Part shown: positions 1-7,079 of the stretch, piece after piece
Position numbering within the stretch: the first letter of the stretch is position 1
Layout of the letters: each line of letters opens with the position of its first letter
NCBI GenBank assembly: GCA_036351575.1
Contig: JAZBPJ010000106.1
Span: 1-7,775, forward strand
Source of the DNA: JABDPF01 sp036351575
GTDB lineage: Bacteria > Pseudomonadota > Gammaproteobacteria > Xanthomonadales > SZUA-36
DNA length: 7,775 nt
Reading direction: 5' to 3'
Notes under the pieces: generated by a model
Databases searched by the model: none
What the model was told of the DNA's origin: nothing
The model's input: the letters and a program-made list of their open reading frames with translations, nothing else
Made by a program: the position numbers and the translations under genes

Positions 1-1506
1 TCACTTCACGCCGTGCATCAGGCGCTGGATCAAAGGCGCGATCAGGAACAGCAAAACGCCGGAGCCAACCAGGGCCCAGAATCCGAAGGTGTAGCCGGAA
101 AGCGCTGAAGTCGTGGTCATGCCCGTCTCGCCGCTGACCGCGCCGGCGAAGATTCCGGAGAGGTTGTTGCCGATACCGGTGGAAAGGAACCAGCCGCCCA
201 TGCCGAGGCCGACCAGGCGCGTCGGGGCCAGCTTGGTTACCATCGACAAGCCGATCGGCGACAGGCAAAGCTCGCCGACCACCTGGATAACGTACACCGC
301 CAGCATGGTCCAGAACGGGATCTTGCCTTCATCGCTCACCAGGCTCGTCAGGGCAAACATCAACAACAGGAAAGCCAGCCCGTTGAACACCAGTCCAAGG
401 CCGAACTTGCGCGGAATGGACGGATTCATGTTTCGCCTCGCCATCCACACCCAGAGCCAGGCGACGACGGGCGCAAGCATGATGACCGCGAGCGCCGGCA
501 CCGACTGGAACCAGGCGGTCGGGAAGACGAAGCCACCCAGGTCGCGGTTGACAATCCGGTCTGCGAGGAAGGTGAACGAGTTGCCGGCCTGTTCATAAAA
601 CATCCAGAACAGGATGTTGAAAGCAAAAATCAGCAGCATCGCGATGGTCCTGTCGCGGGCTACCGCCCCAACGCGAATGCCTTCGACCATCAGCATCATT
701 GCGAGGCCCACGAATAACGCCGTGAGCACATACTGGAGTGCCTCGGCGCCGAGGGTCAGCAGGGCGTAGATCAGCGGGATCACGCACAAGGCGCCGATCG
801 ACACGTAGGCCATCCGTCCTCGGCCCGGGCTTTCTGCCGGCGGGCTGCCGATACCCTGCAACTGGCGCCGGCCGAACCAGAACCAGACCAGGCTGATCAG
901 CATGCCGATTCCCGACGCGCCGAATACGTACTGGTAGGCGGGCGCCGCGTCGCTGCCAAACAGGGAAGTCGCCAGCCAGCCGGTGATGATCGGCGCGATG
1001 AACGCACCCATGTTGATGCCCATGTAAAAGATCGTGAAGCCGGAGTCGCGGCGCTCATCGTCTATCGAATACAGCTTGCCCACCATGGTGGAGATGTTCG
1101 GCTTGAACATGCCGTTGCCGACGATGACCGTGGCAAGACCGAGCCTGAACAGCACCGGGTCCGGCAGCATGATCATGAACAGGCCCGCGGCCATGAACAC
1201 TGCCCCGATCAGAATCGACCGCTGGTAACCGATGATCTTGTCGGCGATGTAGCCACCGAAAATCGCACCGGCGTATACCAGCGCGAGATAGGAGCCGTAG
1301 GTGAGGTTGGCGTCGGCCTGTCCGGACTGATCGCCGCCGTGGAACTGCGCCACGATGTACAGCACCAGGGCCCAGCGGATGCCGTAGAACGCGAAACGCT
1401 CCCAGAATTCCGACATGAACAGCATCCAGAGCGGACTGGGGTGACCCAGGATCGTCCTGAACTCAGGAACCGGGTGCCGGCCTGGCAAGTTACTGGTTTC
1501 GTTCAT
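1..1506 (-). CDS. POT/PTR2-family proton-coupled di/tripeptide transporter
   Basis: Complete 501-residue inner-membrane protein of the proton-dependent oligopeptide transporter family (major facilitator fold), expected to import di- and tripeptides with protons. Family signatures are visible: ExxERFxxYG at residues 33-42 (E33, E36, R37, F38), R44 just after it, GNGMFKPN at 130-137 with the conserved lysine K135, FYMGINMGAF at 160-169, EQAG at 305-308, and GELCLSPIG at 411-419 with the conserved glutamate E412. These are the proton- and peptide-binding positions known in the family. Many hydrophobic segments span the length, and the size is normal for bacterial members. The ATG is preceded by GGAG seven bases upstream, inside the previous gene, so expression is probably translationally coupled to the YcaD-like transporter. 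The stop codon is the first three bases of the window. Family assignment is firm; exact substrates cannot be read from sequence, and some POT proteins carry nitrate or other solutes. Confidence 0.93.
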   Translation of the reverse strand: MNETSNLPGRHPVPEFRTILGHPSPLWMLFMSEFWERFAFYGIRWALVLYIVAQFHGGDQSGQADANLTYGSYLALVYAGAIFGGYIADKIIGYQRSILIGAVFMAAGLFMIMLPDPVLFRLGLATVIVGNGMFKPNISTMVGKLYSIDDERRDSGFTIFYMGINMGAFIAPIITGWLATSLFGSDAAPAYQYVFGASGIGMLISLVWFWFGRRQLQGIGSPPAESPGRGRMAYVSIGALCVIPLIYALLTLGAEALQYVLTALFVGLAMMLMVEGIRVGAVARDRTIAMLLIFAFNILFWMFYEQAGNSFTFLADRIVNRDLGGFVFPTAWFQSVPALAVIMLAPVVAWLWVWMARRNMNPSIPRKFGLGLVFNGLAFLLLMFALTSLVSDEGKIPFWTMLAVYVIQVVGELCLSPIGLSMVTKLAPTRLVGLGMGGWFLSTGIGNNLSGIFAGAVSGETGMTTTSALSGYTFGFWALVGSGVLLFLIAPLIQRLMHGVK

Positions 1507-2755
1507 CGAGTTTCTCCGGGTGGTCCGCTTCGATCTCCTCTTCGTACACCTGCGACGCGGTCAAGGCCGAGGTCAGTGCGTCGCTGAAGTCTGTGTGGGC
1601 GGTCGCCTTGACTTCGTCCTCTTTGCCTTTGCGCGCCATGACGAAAGCACCGAGCCCGACATGAGCCAAAGTCGCGAACAGGAACAGGCCGCCCGCTTCG
1701 AGCACGGTCATGAAGATGGACGCGAGAACCGGGCCGATGATCGCGCCGACGCCGTACATCAGGAGCAGGCCGCTGGAAATCATCACGAATGTTCCGGGCA
1801 GGGCGCGATCGTTGGCCTGCGCCACCGAAACGGAATACAGCGGGAAGGCAAGTGCGCCCCAGGAGAATCCGAGCACGAGGATGGCCTCATCGCCCAGATG
1901 CGGGGCGAATGCCCAAAGTGCCAACTCCACGACAACCACGGCGAAACATATCGCAACCAGAACGTAGCGCCGATCGACGCGATCCGACCACCAGCCCAGC
2001 GGCCACTGGAAAAATGCGCCGCCCAGCACGGCTGCCGTCATGAACCAGGCCGCCATCCTGATGTCATCCGTCACCGCGGCGGTAAATACGGGGGCCAGCG
2101 CCCAGAAAGAGCCGTTGGTCAGGCCCGATGTGAAACTGCCGAGCATGCCGGACGGCGAATTGCGGTACAGCAGGCCCAGGCTGAAACTACTGTGCGTGAC
2201 CTCTTCAGGTTGCTCGCCGCGTGACATCAGGACGGGGACGGCAGCCAGGGAGACCAGCACCGAGGCAATCGCAAACAGGTTGAGTTCGCCGGGATCTTCC
2301 AGTACCAGCATCTGCTGCCCGGCTGCCAGCATGGTCATGTTGATGATGATGTAAGCGGAGAAGACCGAGCCCCGGTTCTCATCGCTCGCGCGCTCGTTGA
2401 GCCAGCTCTCGATAACGATATACAGCACGGCAAAACAGAACCCCGTCGCAAGCCGCAGCACTCCCCAGGTCCACAGGTTGACCCACAGGCCGTGAAAGAT
2501 CGGTACCACGGAAGCGACAGCCGTCATCGCCGCGAACACCCGGACGTGGCCTGCACGCCGAATCATTACCGATCCCTTCCAACAGCCGTAAGTGAAGCCC
2601 AGGAAGTAAAAAGCGCCGATGAAACCCACGGACAGCGTCGAGAAATCCTCGAGTGTGGCGCGAACCGGCACCAGGACGCCTTGCAGGCCCTGGCCGGTGA
2701 GCAAAATCGCAACGCCCAGGAGCAGCGAGGCGATGGGAGCGATAGCCTTTACCAT
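1490..2755 (-). CDS. YcaD-like MFS transporter
   Basis: Complete 421-residue major facilitator superfamily protein with about twelve hydrophobic segments between residues 5 and 373, so an inner-membrane secondary carrier. Features resembling the YcaD group of MFS proteins are ESWLN...NRG (116-129) after the fourth segment, QWPLGWWSDRVDRR (250-263) as the loop 8-9 copy of the MFS A motif, and YGVGAIIGP (333-341) in the second half. The substrate of E. coli YcaD is unknown to me, so none is proposed. After the last membrane segment comes a cytoplasmic tail of roughly 45 residues, rich in Asp and Glu, which the E. coli protein as I recall it lacks. The start is the ATG 28 bases after the nadB stop; upstream there is only a weak GGGG at 2763-2766. 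The last 17 bases overlap the POT transporter gene. Distance and direction suggest one operon with nadB and the POT gene. Confidence 0.85.
   Translation of the reverse strand: MVKAIAPIASLLLGVAILLTGQGLQGVLVPVRATLEDFSTLSVGFIGAFYFLGFTYGCWKGSVMIRRAGHVRVFAAMTAVASVVPIFHGLWVNLWTWGVLRLATGFCFAVLYIVIESWLNERASDENRGSVFSAYIIINMTMLAAGQQMLVLEDPGELNLFAIASVLVSLAAVPVLMSRGEQPEEVTHSSFSLGLLYRNSPSGMLGSFTSGLTNGSFWALAPVFTAAVTDDIRMAAWFMTAAVLGGAFFQWPLGWWSDRVDRRYVLVAICFAVVVVELALWAFAPHLGDEAILVLGFSWGALAFPLYSVSVAQANDRALPGTFVMISSGLLLMYGVGAIIGPVLASIFMTVLEAGGLFLFATLAHVGLGAFVMARKGKEDEVKATAHTDFSDALTSALTASQVYEEEIEADHPEKLDERNQ
1514..1517 (-). promoter_or_regulatory. Ribosome binding site of the POT transporter gene
   Basis: On the minus strand GGAG lies seven bases before the ATG at 1506. 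It sits inside the coding end of the YcaD-like transporter, whose stop is at 1490-1492, so ribosomes finishing that gene pass over it. This supports the chosen start and translational coupling. Confidence 0.7.
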
Positions 2756-2783
2756 TTGCGAACCCCGGTGTCAGGCGGCTGAA

Positions 2784-4337
2784 TTATTCGTCAACCACGA
2801 AATGCGCGCCGCGGCTGCGCTGGTTGAGCGTGGCCGCGCGGACCACCAGCAGTGCCGTCTGCACCGCGTTGCGCAGCTCCACCAGTTCCGGCGTCACGCG
2901 GCAGTTGCGGTAGAAGGACTGGATCTCCTCGCGCGCCTCCAGCAGGATGCGCCGAGCGCGCGTCAGTCTTCGCGGCGTGCGCACGATACCGGCATAGTTC
3001 CACATGGTCTGCTGCACCATGTTCAGGTCCTGCGCGATCAGCGTCGGGTCGGCCTCGTATTTCGGGCTCTTCCAGGGGCGCGGCTCCGGCAGTTTGAACG
3101 ACTGGTACTTGATGTCCTCGGCGTCTTTGATCGCGGCGGACTTGCCCCCGACGAGGCACTCGAGCAACGAGGTGCTGGCCAGGCGGTTGGCGCCATGCAG
3201 GCCGGTGCAGCCCGTCTCCCCGATCGCGTTCAGGTTGCGGATGTTGGTGCGCCCGTGCAGGTCCACGTGCACTCCGCCGCAGGAGTAGTGCGCGGCCGGC
3301 ACCACGGGAATGGCCTCCCGGCTGATGTCTACGCCGTGCTTGAGGCAGTTGGTGTACACCGTGGGAAAACGGTCTTGCAGGCGCTCCCGGTCCATGGCCG
3401 CGAGGTCTAGAAAGACGCAGGGCTCGCCGCTGTCGGCCATCTCGCGGTGGATCGCGCGCGACACGATGTCCCGGGGCGCAAGCGAGGCGCGCTCGTGCAC
3501 CTTTTCCATGAAATGTTCGCCCTTCGCGTTGACCAGCACCGCGCCCTCGCCGCGAATCGCCTCGGTGATCAGGAAACGCGGGGCGTTCTTGCCGTAAAAC
3601 ACCGTCGGGTGGAACTGGACGTATTCCAGGTCGATAACCCGTGCGCCGACGCGGTAGGCCATGGCCACGCCGTGACCGACGGTGCCGCGCCAGTTGGTGG
3701 TGTGCTGGTAAACCTGGCCCAGCCCGCCGGTCGCCAGGATGGTTTTTTTGGCGATAAAGGGAATCGGCTCATCCGCATCCGGCAGCAGCACCCAGGCGCC
3801 GAAACAGGTCAGGGGCGCGTAGCGGTTCTCCGCGCCCTCGGCATTGTGCGACAGCGTCAGCAGGTCGAGCGCGATCGCGCCGGTGCAGCGCGTGATGCGG
3901 GGCTCTTCCGCCGCCTGTTGAGAAACCGAGCGCAGAATTTCGTGTCCGGTCAGGTCGCGCGCATGGATGATGCGCCGCTCGCTGTGACCGCCTTCACGCG
4001 TGAATTCCAGCCGGTCGTCCTCGTCGCGGTCGAAATCGACCGGGTATGCGGCCATCAGCAATTCTTCTACGGCCAGCGGTCCGTGCTCGACCAGGTTGTC
4101 GACCGCGGCGGGATTGGCCGTGCCGGCGCTCGCCTCCATGATGTCGGCGGCCAGAGAACCTGCGCTCTTCGCCGTGTCGAAGATGATGCCGCCCTGGGCC
4201 ATGTCGCTGTTGGTGTCGTGCTCGCCGCCCTTGGACAGCAGGACAACGTCCAGCCCGGCCCGCGCCGCGTGCAGGGCGTACGCTACCCCGGCCAGGCCGG
4301 AGCCGATCACGAGGCAGTCTGTTCTGACCGGTTTCAT
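2784..4337 (-). CDS. nadB: L-aspartate oxidase
   Basis: Complete 517-residue FAD enzyme that oxidises L-aspartate to iminoaspartate, the first step of de novo NAD synthesis; NadA then makes quinolinate. The FAD-binding Rossmann motif GSGLAG is at 12-17, followed by AQGGI at 47-51. The TREGGHS motif (113-119) carries E115, equivalent to E. coli Glu121, which distinguishes aspartate oxidases from fumarate reductase and succinate dehydrogenase flavoproteins. Other active-site positions match: H243 in QFHPT, T258, R289 in LAPRD, H350 in AAHYSCGG and R385 in HGANR. The C-terminal helical domain is present (about 430-505). The protein stops just after SRGAHF, some twenty residues earlier than E. 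coli NadB (540 aa). No nadA or nadC is in the window. It appears to be the first gene of a minus-strand operon with two transporters, and is divergent from pgm. A GGGGG sits 13 bases before the ATG, too far for a standard ribosome site. Confidence 0.96.
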   Translation of the reverse strand: MKPVRTDCLVIGSGLAGVAYALHAARAGLDVVLLSKGGEHDTNSDMAQGGIIFDTAKSAGSLAADIMEASAGTANPAAVDNLVEHGPLAVEELLMAAYPVDFDRDEDDRLEFTREGGHSERRIIHARDLTGHEILRSVSQQAAEEPRITRCTGAIALDLLTLSHNAEGAENRYAPLTCFGAWVLLPDADEPIPFIAKKTILATGGLGQVYQHTTNWRGTVGHGVAMAYRVGARVIDLEYVQFHPTVFYGKNAPRFLITEAIRGEGAVLVNAKGEHFMEKVHERASLAPRDIVSRAIHREMADSGEPCVFLDLAAMDRERLQDRFPTVYTNCLKHGVDISREAIPVVPAAHYSCGGVHVDLHGRTNIRNLNAIGETGCTGLHGANRLASTSLLECLVGGKSAAIKDAEDIKYQSFKLPEPRPWKSPKYEADPTLIAQDLNMVQQTMWNYAGIVRTPRRLTRARRILLEAREEIQSFYRNCRVTPELVELRNAVQTALLVVRAATLNQRSRGAHFVVDE

Positions 4338-4344
4338 GCTGCGG

Positions 4345-4373
4345 ACGTTACCCCCTGCGGCGTTTCAGGTCAA
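4345..4373 (-). promoter_or_regulatory. Possible sigma-70-like promoter of nadB
   Basis: On the minus strand TTGACC (4368-4373) is a five-of-six -35 match, followed after 17 bases by TAACGT (4345-4350), which keeps only the first two and the last base of a -10 box. Transcription would begin at about 4338, practically on the nadB ATG at 4337, giving a leaderless or near-leaderless message. The weak -10 makes this tentative; TATATT at 4405-4410 on the same strand is a competing -10 candidate. Confidence 0.25.
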
Positions 4374-4380
4374 AGAGTGC

Positions 4381-4410
4381 TTGAGACACGCCTGTCATAG
4401 AGCGAATATA
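4381..4410 (+). promoter_or_regulatory. Possible sigma-70-like promoter of pgm
   Basis: TTGAGA (4381-4386) resembles a -35 box; after 18 bases comes AATATA (4405-4410), and TATAGA (4407-4412) is a better hexamer but at a spacing of 20. Transcription would start near 4417-4420, about 20 bases before the pgm ATG at 4440, which also argues against the in-frame TTG at 4416 being used. The hexamers are weak and this is a best guess. Confidence 0.25.
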
Positions 4411-4439
4411 GACTATTGCTGCAAAAGACGAGATTCACC

Positions 4440-6089
4440 ATGCCCCTGCACCCACTGGCCGGAAAACCGGCGCCCGAGTCGTTGCTCGAAAATATTCCCC
4501 GCCTGGTCAGCCAGTACTACGCGCTGCAGCCGGACCCGGAAAACCCTGCGCACCGGGTCGCTTTCGGCACGTCCGGGCACCGCGGCAGCGCGGCCAACTG
4601 CACCTTCAACGAAAACCACGTCCTTGCGGTCACCCAGGCGGTGTGCGAGTACCGCGCCGGGCAGGGAATCGACGGCCCGATGTTCCTGGGCATTGACACC
4701 CATGCCCTGTCCGAGCCGGCCCGCATCAGCGCGGTCGAGGTGTTCGCGGCCAACGGCGTGGACGTGATGATCGACAAGCAGTCCGGGTTTACCCCGACGC
4801 CGGTGATCTCTAACGCGATTTTGAACTACAACCGCGGCCGCGTAAGCGGCCTGGCGGACGGTGTGATCGTCACGCCGTCGCACAACCCGCCCTCTGACGG
4901 CGGCTTCAAGTACAACCCGCCCAGCGGCGGCCCGGCCGACACCGACGCCACGGGCTGGATCGAGAACCGCGCCAACCAGCTCATCGCGGACCCTGCGGGT
5001 ATCAGGCGCATGCCCTGGGCTCGGGCCGTGAAGGCCGACAATGTGCACCGCCACGACTTCGTCACGCCCTACGTCGATGGGCTCGGAAGCGTGCTCGACA
5101 TGAACGTGATCCGCGATTCCGGCGTGCACATCGGCGCCGACCCGATGGGCGGTTCGGGCGTGCACTACTGGGACCCAATCCGTGAGCGCTACGGGCTGAA
5201 CCTGGATGTCGTCAGCGAGACCGTCGACGCCACGTTCCGCTTCATGCGCGTGGACAAGGATGGCAAGATCCGCATGGACTGCTCGTCGCCGCCCGCGATG
5301 GCCGGCCTGATCGACCTGAAAGACCGCTACGACATCGCTTTCGGCAACGATACCGATTTCGACCGCCACGGCATCGTCACGCCGGGCGCGGGCCTGATGA
5401 ACCCGAACCACTACCTGTCGGTGGCCATCGACTACCTGTTCCGCGAGCGCAGCGGCTGGCCCGAAGGCACCGCGATCGGCAAGACGCTGGTCAGCAGCAG
5501 CATGATCGACCGCATCGCGGCGGATGCGGGCCTGAAGGTCTGCGAGGTCCCGGTCGGGTTCAAGTGGTTCGTCGGCGGCCTGCTCAGCGGTGAACTCGGT
5601 TTCGGCGGCGAGGAGAGCGCCGGCGCGTCCTTCCTGCGCAAGGACGGCAGCGCCTGGAGCACCGACAAGGACGGCATTATCATGGACCTGCTGGCAGCGG
5701 AGATCACCGCGAGAACCGGGCGCGACCCGGCCGAGCACTACGCCGGTCTCGAACAGCGTTTCGGTTCGCCGGTCTATGAACGCCTCGACGCGCCCGCCAC
5801 CCCCGAGCAAAAGGCCGTGTTGAAACAGCTTTCACCGGAACAGGTTTCGGCGGCCGAATTGGCGGGTGAGCCCATACTGGCGAAACTGACCGAGGCGCCC
5901 GGCAACGGCGCGGCCATCGGCGGCCTGAAGGTCGTCACCGAGAACGGCTGGTTCGCGGCACGCCCGTCCGGCACCGAGGATATTTACAAGATTTACGCCG
6001 AGAGCTTCCTGGGCCGGGATCACCTCGGCCGGATCCAGGAAGAGGCAAAAGAAATCGTCTCGGCCGCACTGCAAGGAGCAGGCTCATGA
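4440..6089 (+). CDS. pgm: Phosphoglucomutase (alpha-D-glucose phosphate-specific)
   Basis: Complete 549-residue cytoplasmic enzyme interconverting glucose 1-phosphate and glucose 6-phosphate, which links central metabolism to UDP-glucose, glycogen and envelope sugar synthesis. It lines up over its whole length with E. coli Pgm (546 aa). Domain signatures occur in order: FGTSGHRGS (42-50), the phosphoserine loop TPSHNPP with catalytic S147, the Mg2+ loop DTDFDR with D304, D306 and D308, the sugar-binding GEESAG at 390-395, and the phosphate-binding RPSGTED at 508-514. The frame is open back to a TTG at 4416, but I chose the ATG at 4440 because the protein then begins MPLHPLAGKPA, matching the E. 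coli N terminus, with a modest GACGAG (4427-4432) seven bases ahead. The gene diverges from nadB, and its stop overlaps the ypfJ start as ATGA, so the two are translationally coupled. A long open frame on the opposite strand is a composition artefact. Confidence 0.97.
   Translation: MPLHPLAGKPAPESLLENIPRLVSQYYALQPDPENPAHRVAFGTSGHRGSAANCTFNENHVLAVTQAVCEYRAGQGIDGPMFLGIDTHALSEPARISAVEVFAANGVDVMIDKQSGFTPTPVISNAILNYNRGRVSGLADGVIVTPSHNPPSDGGFKYNPPSGGPADTDATGWIENRANQLIADPAGIRRMPWARAVKADNVHRHDFVTPYVDGLGSVLDMNVIRDSGVHIGADPMGGSGVHYWDPIRERYGLNLDVVSETVDATFRFMRVDKDGKIRMDCSSPPAMAGLIDLKDRYDIAFGNDTDFDRHGIVTPGAGLMNPNHYLSVAIDYLFRERSGWPEGTAIGKTLVSSSMIDRIAADAGLKVCEVPVGFKWFVGGLLSGELGFGGEESAGASFLRKDGSAWSTDKDGIIMDLLAAEITARTGRDPAEHYAGLEQRFGSPVYERLDAPATPEQKAVLKQLSPEQVSAAELAGEPILAKLTEAPGNGAAIGGLKVVTENGWFAARPSGTEDIYKIYAESFLGRDHLGRIQEEAKEIVSAALQGAGS
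6073..6078 (+). promoter_or_regulatory. Ribosome binding site of the ypfJ-like gene
   Basis: A perfect AAGGAG lies seven bases upstream of the ATG at 6086, inside the last codons of pgm. It is the strongest ribosome site in the window and fixes the start of the metallopeptidase gene. Confidence 0.85.
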
Positions 6090-6961
6090 AATGGAAAGGC
6101 AGGAGATCGAGCAGCAACGTCAGCGACCGCCGCGGCCAGGTCAGCACCCGCTCGGCGGGCGGCGCCGGCATGCTGCTCGGGCTGGTGGGCCGCACCTTCG
6201 GACTGAAAGGCATCATCGTCGCGGTCGTGCTCGTCGGCGTGCTGTGGATAACCGGGCTGGTCGACCCCTCGGCTTTCCTCGGCGGCGGCGTGCAAACCAC
6301 CCAGCAGGACTACCAGCCCACGCCCGAAGAACAGGAGCGTTTCGAGTTCGTGTCGGTCGTGCTGGCCGACACCGAGGACATCTGGACCCGGGAATTCAGC
6401 GCGCGCGGCATGCAGTACCGCGAACCCGAGCTGGTCATCTACACCCGGGCCACGCAAACCGGCTGCGGGCTGGGCCAGGCGCAGATGGGGCCGTTCTACT
6501 GCCCGGCGGATGAAACCGTTTACGTCGACCTCTCCTTCTACGACGAACTGGCACGCACATTCCAGGCGCCGGGTGACTTCGCCCAGGCCTACGTGATCGC
6601 GCACGAGGTCGGCCACCACGTGCAGAACCTGCTGGGAACCTCCGAAAAAGTGAACCGCATGCGCGGCCAACCGGACTTCAACCAGTGGTCCGTGCGCCTG
6701 GAACTGCAGGCCGACTTTTACGCCGGGGTGTGGGCCCGCCAGAACCGCCAGTACCTCGACCGGGGTGACATCGAGGAAGCGATGACCGCCGCCAACGCCA
6801 TCGGCGACGACGCCATCCAGGGGCGCATGCAGGGCAAGGTCGTGCCGCACACCTTTACCCACGGCACCTCGGAGCAGCGCATGCGATGGTTCAACAAGGG
6901 GCTGAAAACCGGGCGCATGGAGGACGGCAATACCTTCGAGATGGCCTACGGGCAACTGTAA
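6086..6961 (+). CDS. ypfJ: YpfJ-family membrane-anchored neutral zinc metallopeptidase
   Basis: Complete 291-residue predicted zinc peptidase of the YpfJ/KPN_02809 family, whose substrate is unknown to me. The start fits the family's N-terminal MRW-GRR...DRRG pattern (here MKWKGRR, with DRRG at 14-17). A Gly-rich stretch leads into one membrane segment at about 40-58, so the enzyme domain should be periplasmic. The zinc site HEVGHH is at 173-178 (H173, E174, H177), and the ELQAD motif at 206-210 supplies a likely third ligand (E206). TGCG...FYCPAD gives C127 and C139, also found in E. coli YpfJ. The C-terminal HGTSEQRMRWFNKG (259-272) is typical of the family. E. coli YpfJ as I recall it has a cysteine right after ELQAD and another just before the final NTF; here these are F211 and G281, so that pair is absent. 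The gene overlaps the pgm stop (ATGA) and should be expressed with it. Confidence 0.93.
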   Translation: MKWKGRRSSSNVSDRRGQVSTRSAGGAGMLLGLVGRTFGLKGIIVAVVLVGVLWITGLVDPSAFLGGGVQTTQQDYQPTPEEQERFEFVSVVLADTEDIWTREFSARGMQYREPELVIYTRATQTGCGLGQAQMGPFYCPADETVYVDLSFYDELARTFQAPGDFAQAYVIAHEVGHHVQNLLGTSEKVNRMRGQPDFNQWSVRLELQADFYAGVWARQNRQYLDRGDIEEAMTAANAIGDDAIQGRMQGKVVPHTFTHGTSEQRMRWFNKGLKTGRMEDGNTFEMAYGQL

Positions 6962-7079
6962 ATACGGCCGGCTCTACTCTGAACTGGTAAAGGGCCAGAA
7001 GGTACGGCCAGTTTTCTCTGCAGGATCGACACGGCGTCATGATAGCGCGGATTCGCGGCAGCCGTTCAGCACTTCTCCT
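6962..7079. other. Convergent intergenic region between ypfJ and the NRDE gene
   Basis: This 118-base gap lies between two gene ends. Apart from the candidate hairpin near its left side I see no open reading frame, RNA gene or repeat. The heptamer TACGGCC occurs twice (6963-6969 and 7003-7009), probably by chance. Confidence 0.6.
6982..7015 (+). terminator. Candidate intrinsic terminator of pgm-ypfJ
   Basis: AACTGG (6982-6987) pairs with CCAGTT (7008-7013), followed by two more T bases, about 20 bases after the ypfJ stop. The stem is only six pairs, with a 20-base loop that may hold an inner GGCC/GGCC pairing, and the T run is short. On the opposite strand no T run follows, so it would not serve the NRDE gene. 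It is a weak candidate. Confidence 0.35.

Larger units (their letters stand above)
4338..4439. other. Divergent intergenic control region between nadB and pgm
   Basis: This 102-base gap separates the nadB and pgm starts and must contain the promoters of both transcription units unless they start inside genes. It contains an A+T-rich patch (about 4395-4426) that stands out from the GC-rich surroundings. On the minus strand 4405-4410 reads TATATT, five of six to a sigma-70 -10 box but without a convincing -35 element. The small palindrome ATAG-A-CTAT (4408-4416) overlaps it. No riboswitch, long hairpin or small open reading frame was recognised. Confidence 0.6.

Noticed and set aside
1520..2224. 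Open frame of 234 codons on the plus strand, opposite the YcaD-like gene
   Set aside because: It is antisense to a gene with clear membrane segments and MFS motifs; its hydrophilic His/Arg/Glu-rich translation is typical of the reverse of membrane-protein codons.
2619..3410. Open frame of 263 codons on the plus strand, spanning the end of nadB and the start of the MFS gene
   Set aside because: It runs antisense across two real genes and their gap, with no domain recognisable.
3447..4400. Open frame of 317 codons on the plus strand, opposite nadB
   Set aside because: It is antisense to nadB, has a low-complexity Arg/Gln/Val/Ala-rich translation and no recognisable domain; a composition shadow.
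4416..4439. Eight-codon N-terminal extension of pgm from a TTG
   Set aside because: The ATG at 4440 matches the E. coli Pgm N terminus and has a plausible ribosome site; the TTG would lie at or before the likely transcription start.
4413..5810. Open frame of 465 codons on the minus strand, opposite pgm
   Set aside because: It lies fully antisense to a certain pgm gene. Its translation is rich in Ala, Val, Arg, Asp and His without recognisable motifs, as expected when GC-biased third positions on one strand keep the opposite strand open.
6020..6955. Open frame of 311 codons on the minus strand, opposite ypfJ
   Set aside because: It is antisense to a complete metallopeptidase gene with clear motifs; its translation shows no family signature.
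7025..7065. CGCG-rich inverted repeat as a terminator of the NRDE gene
   Set aside because: Only four base pairs form around the GATT loop and no T run follows on the minus strand.
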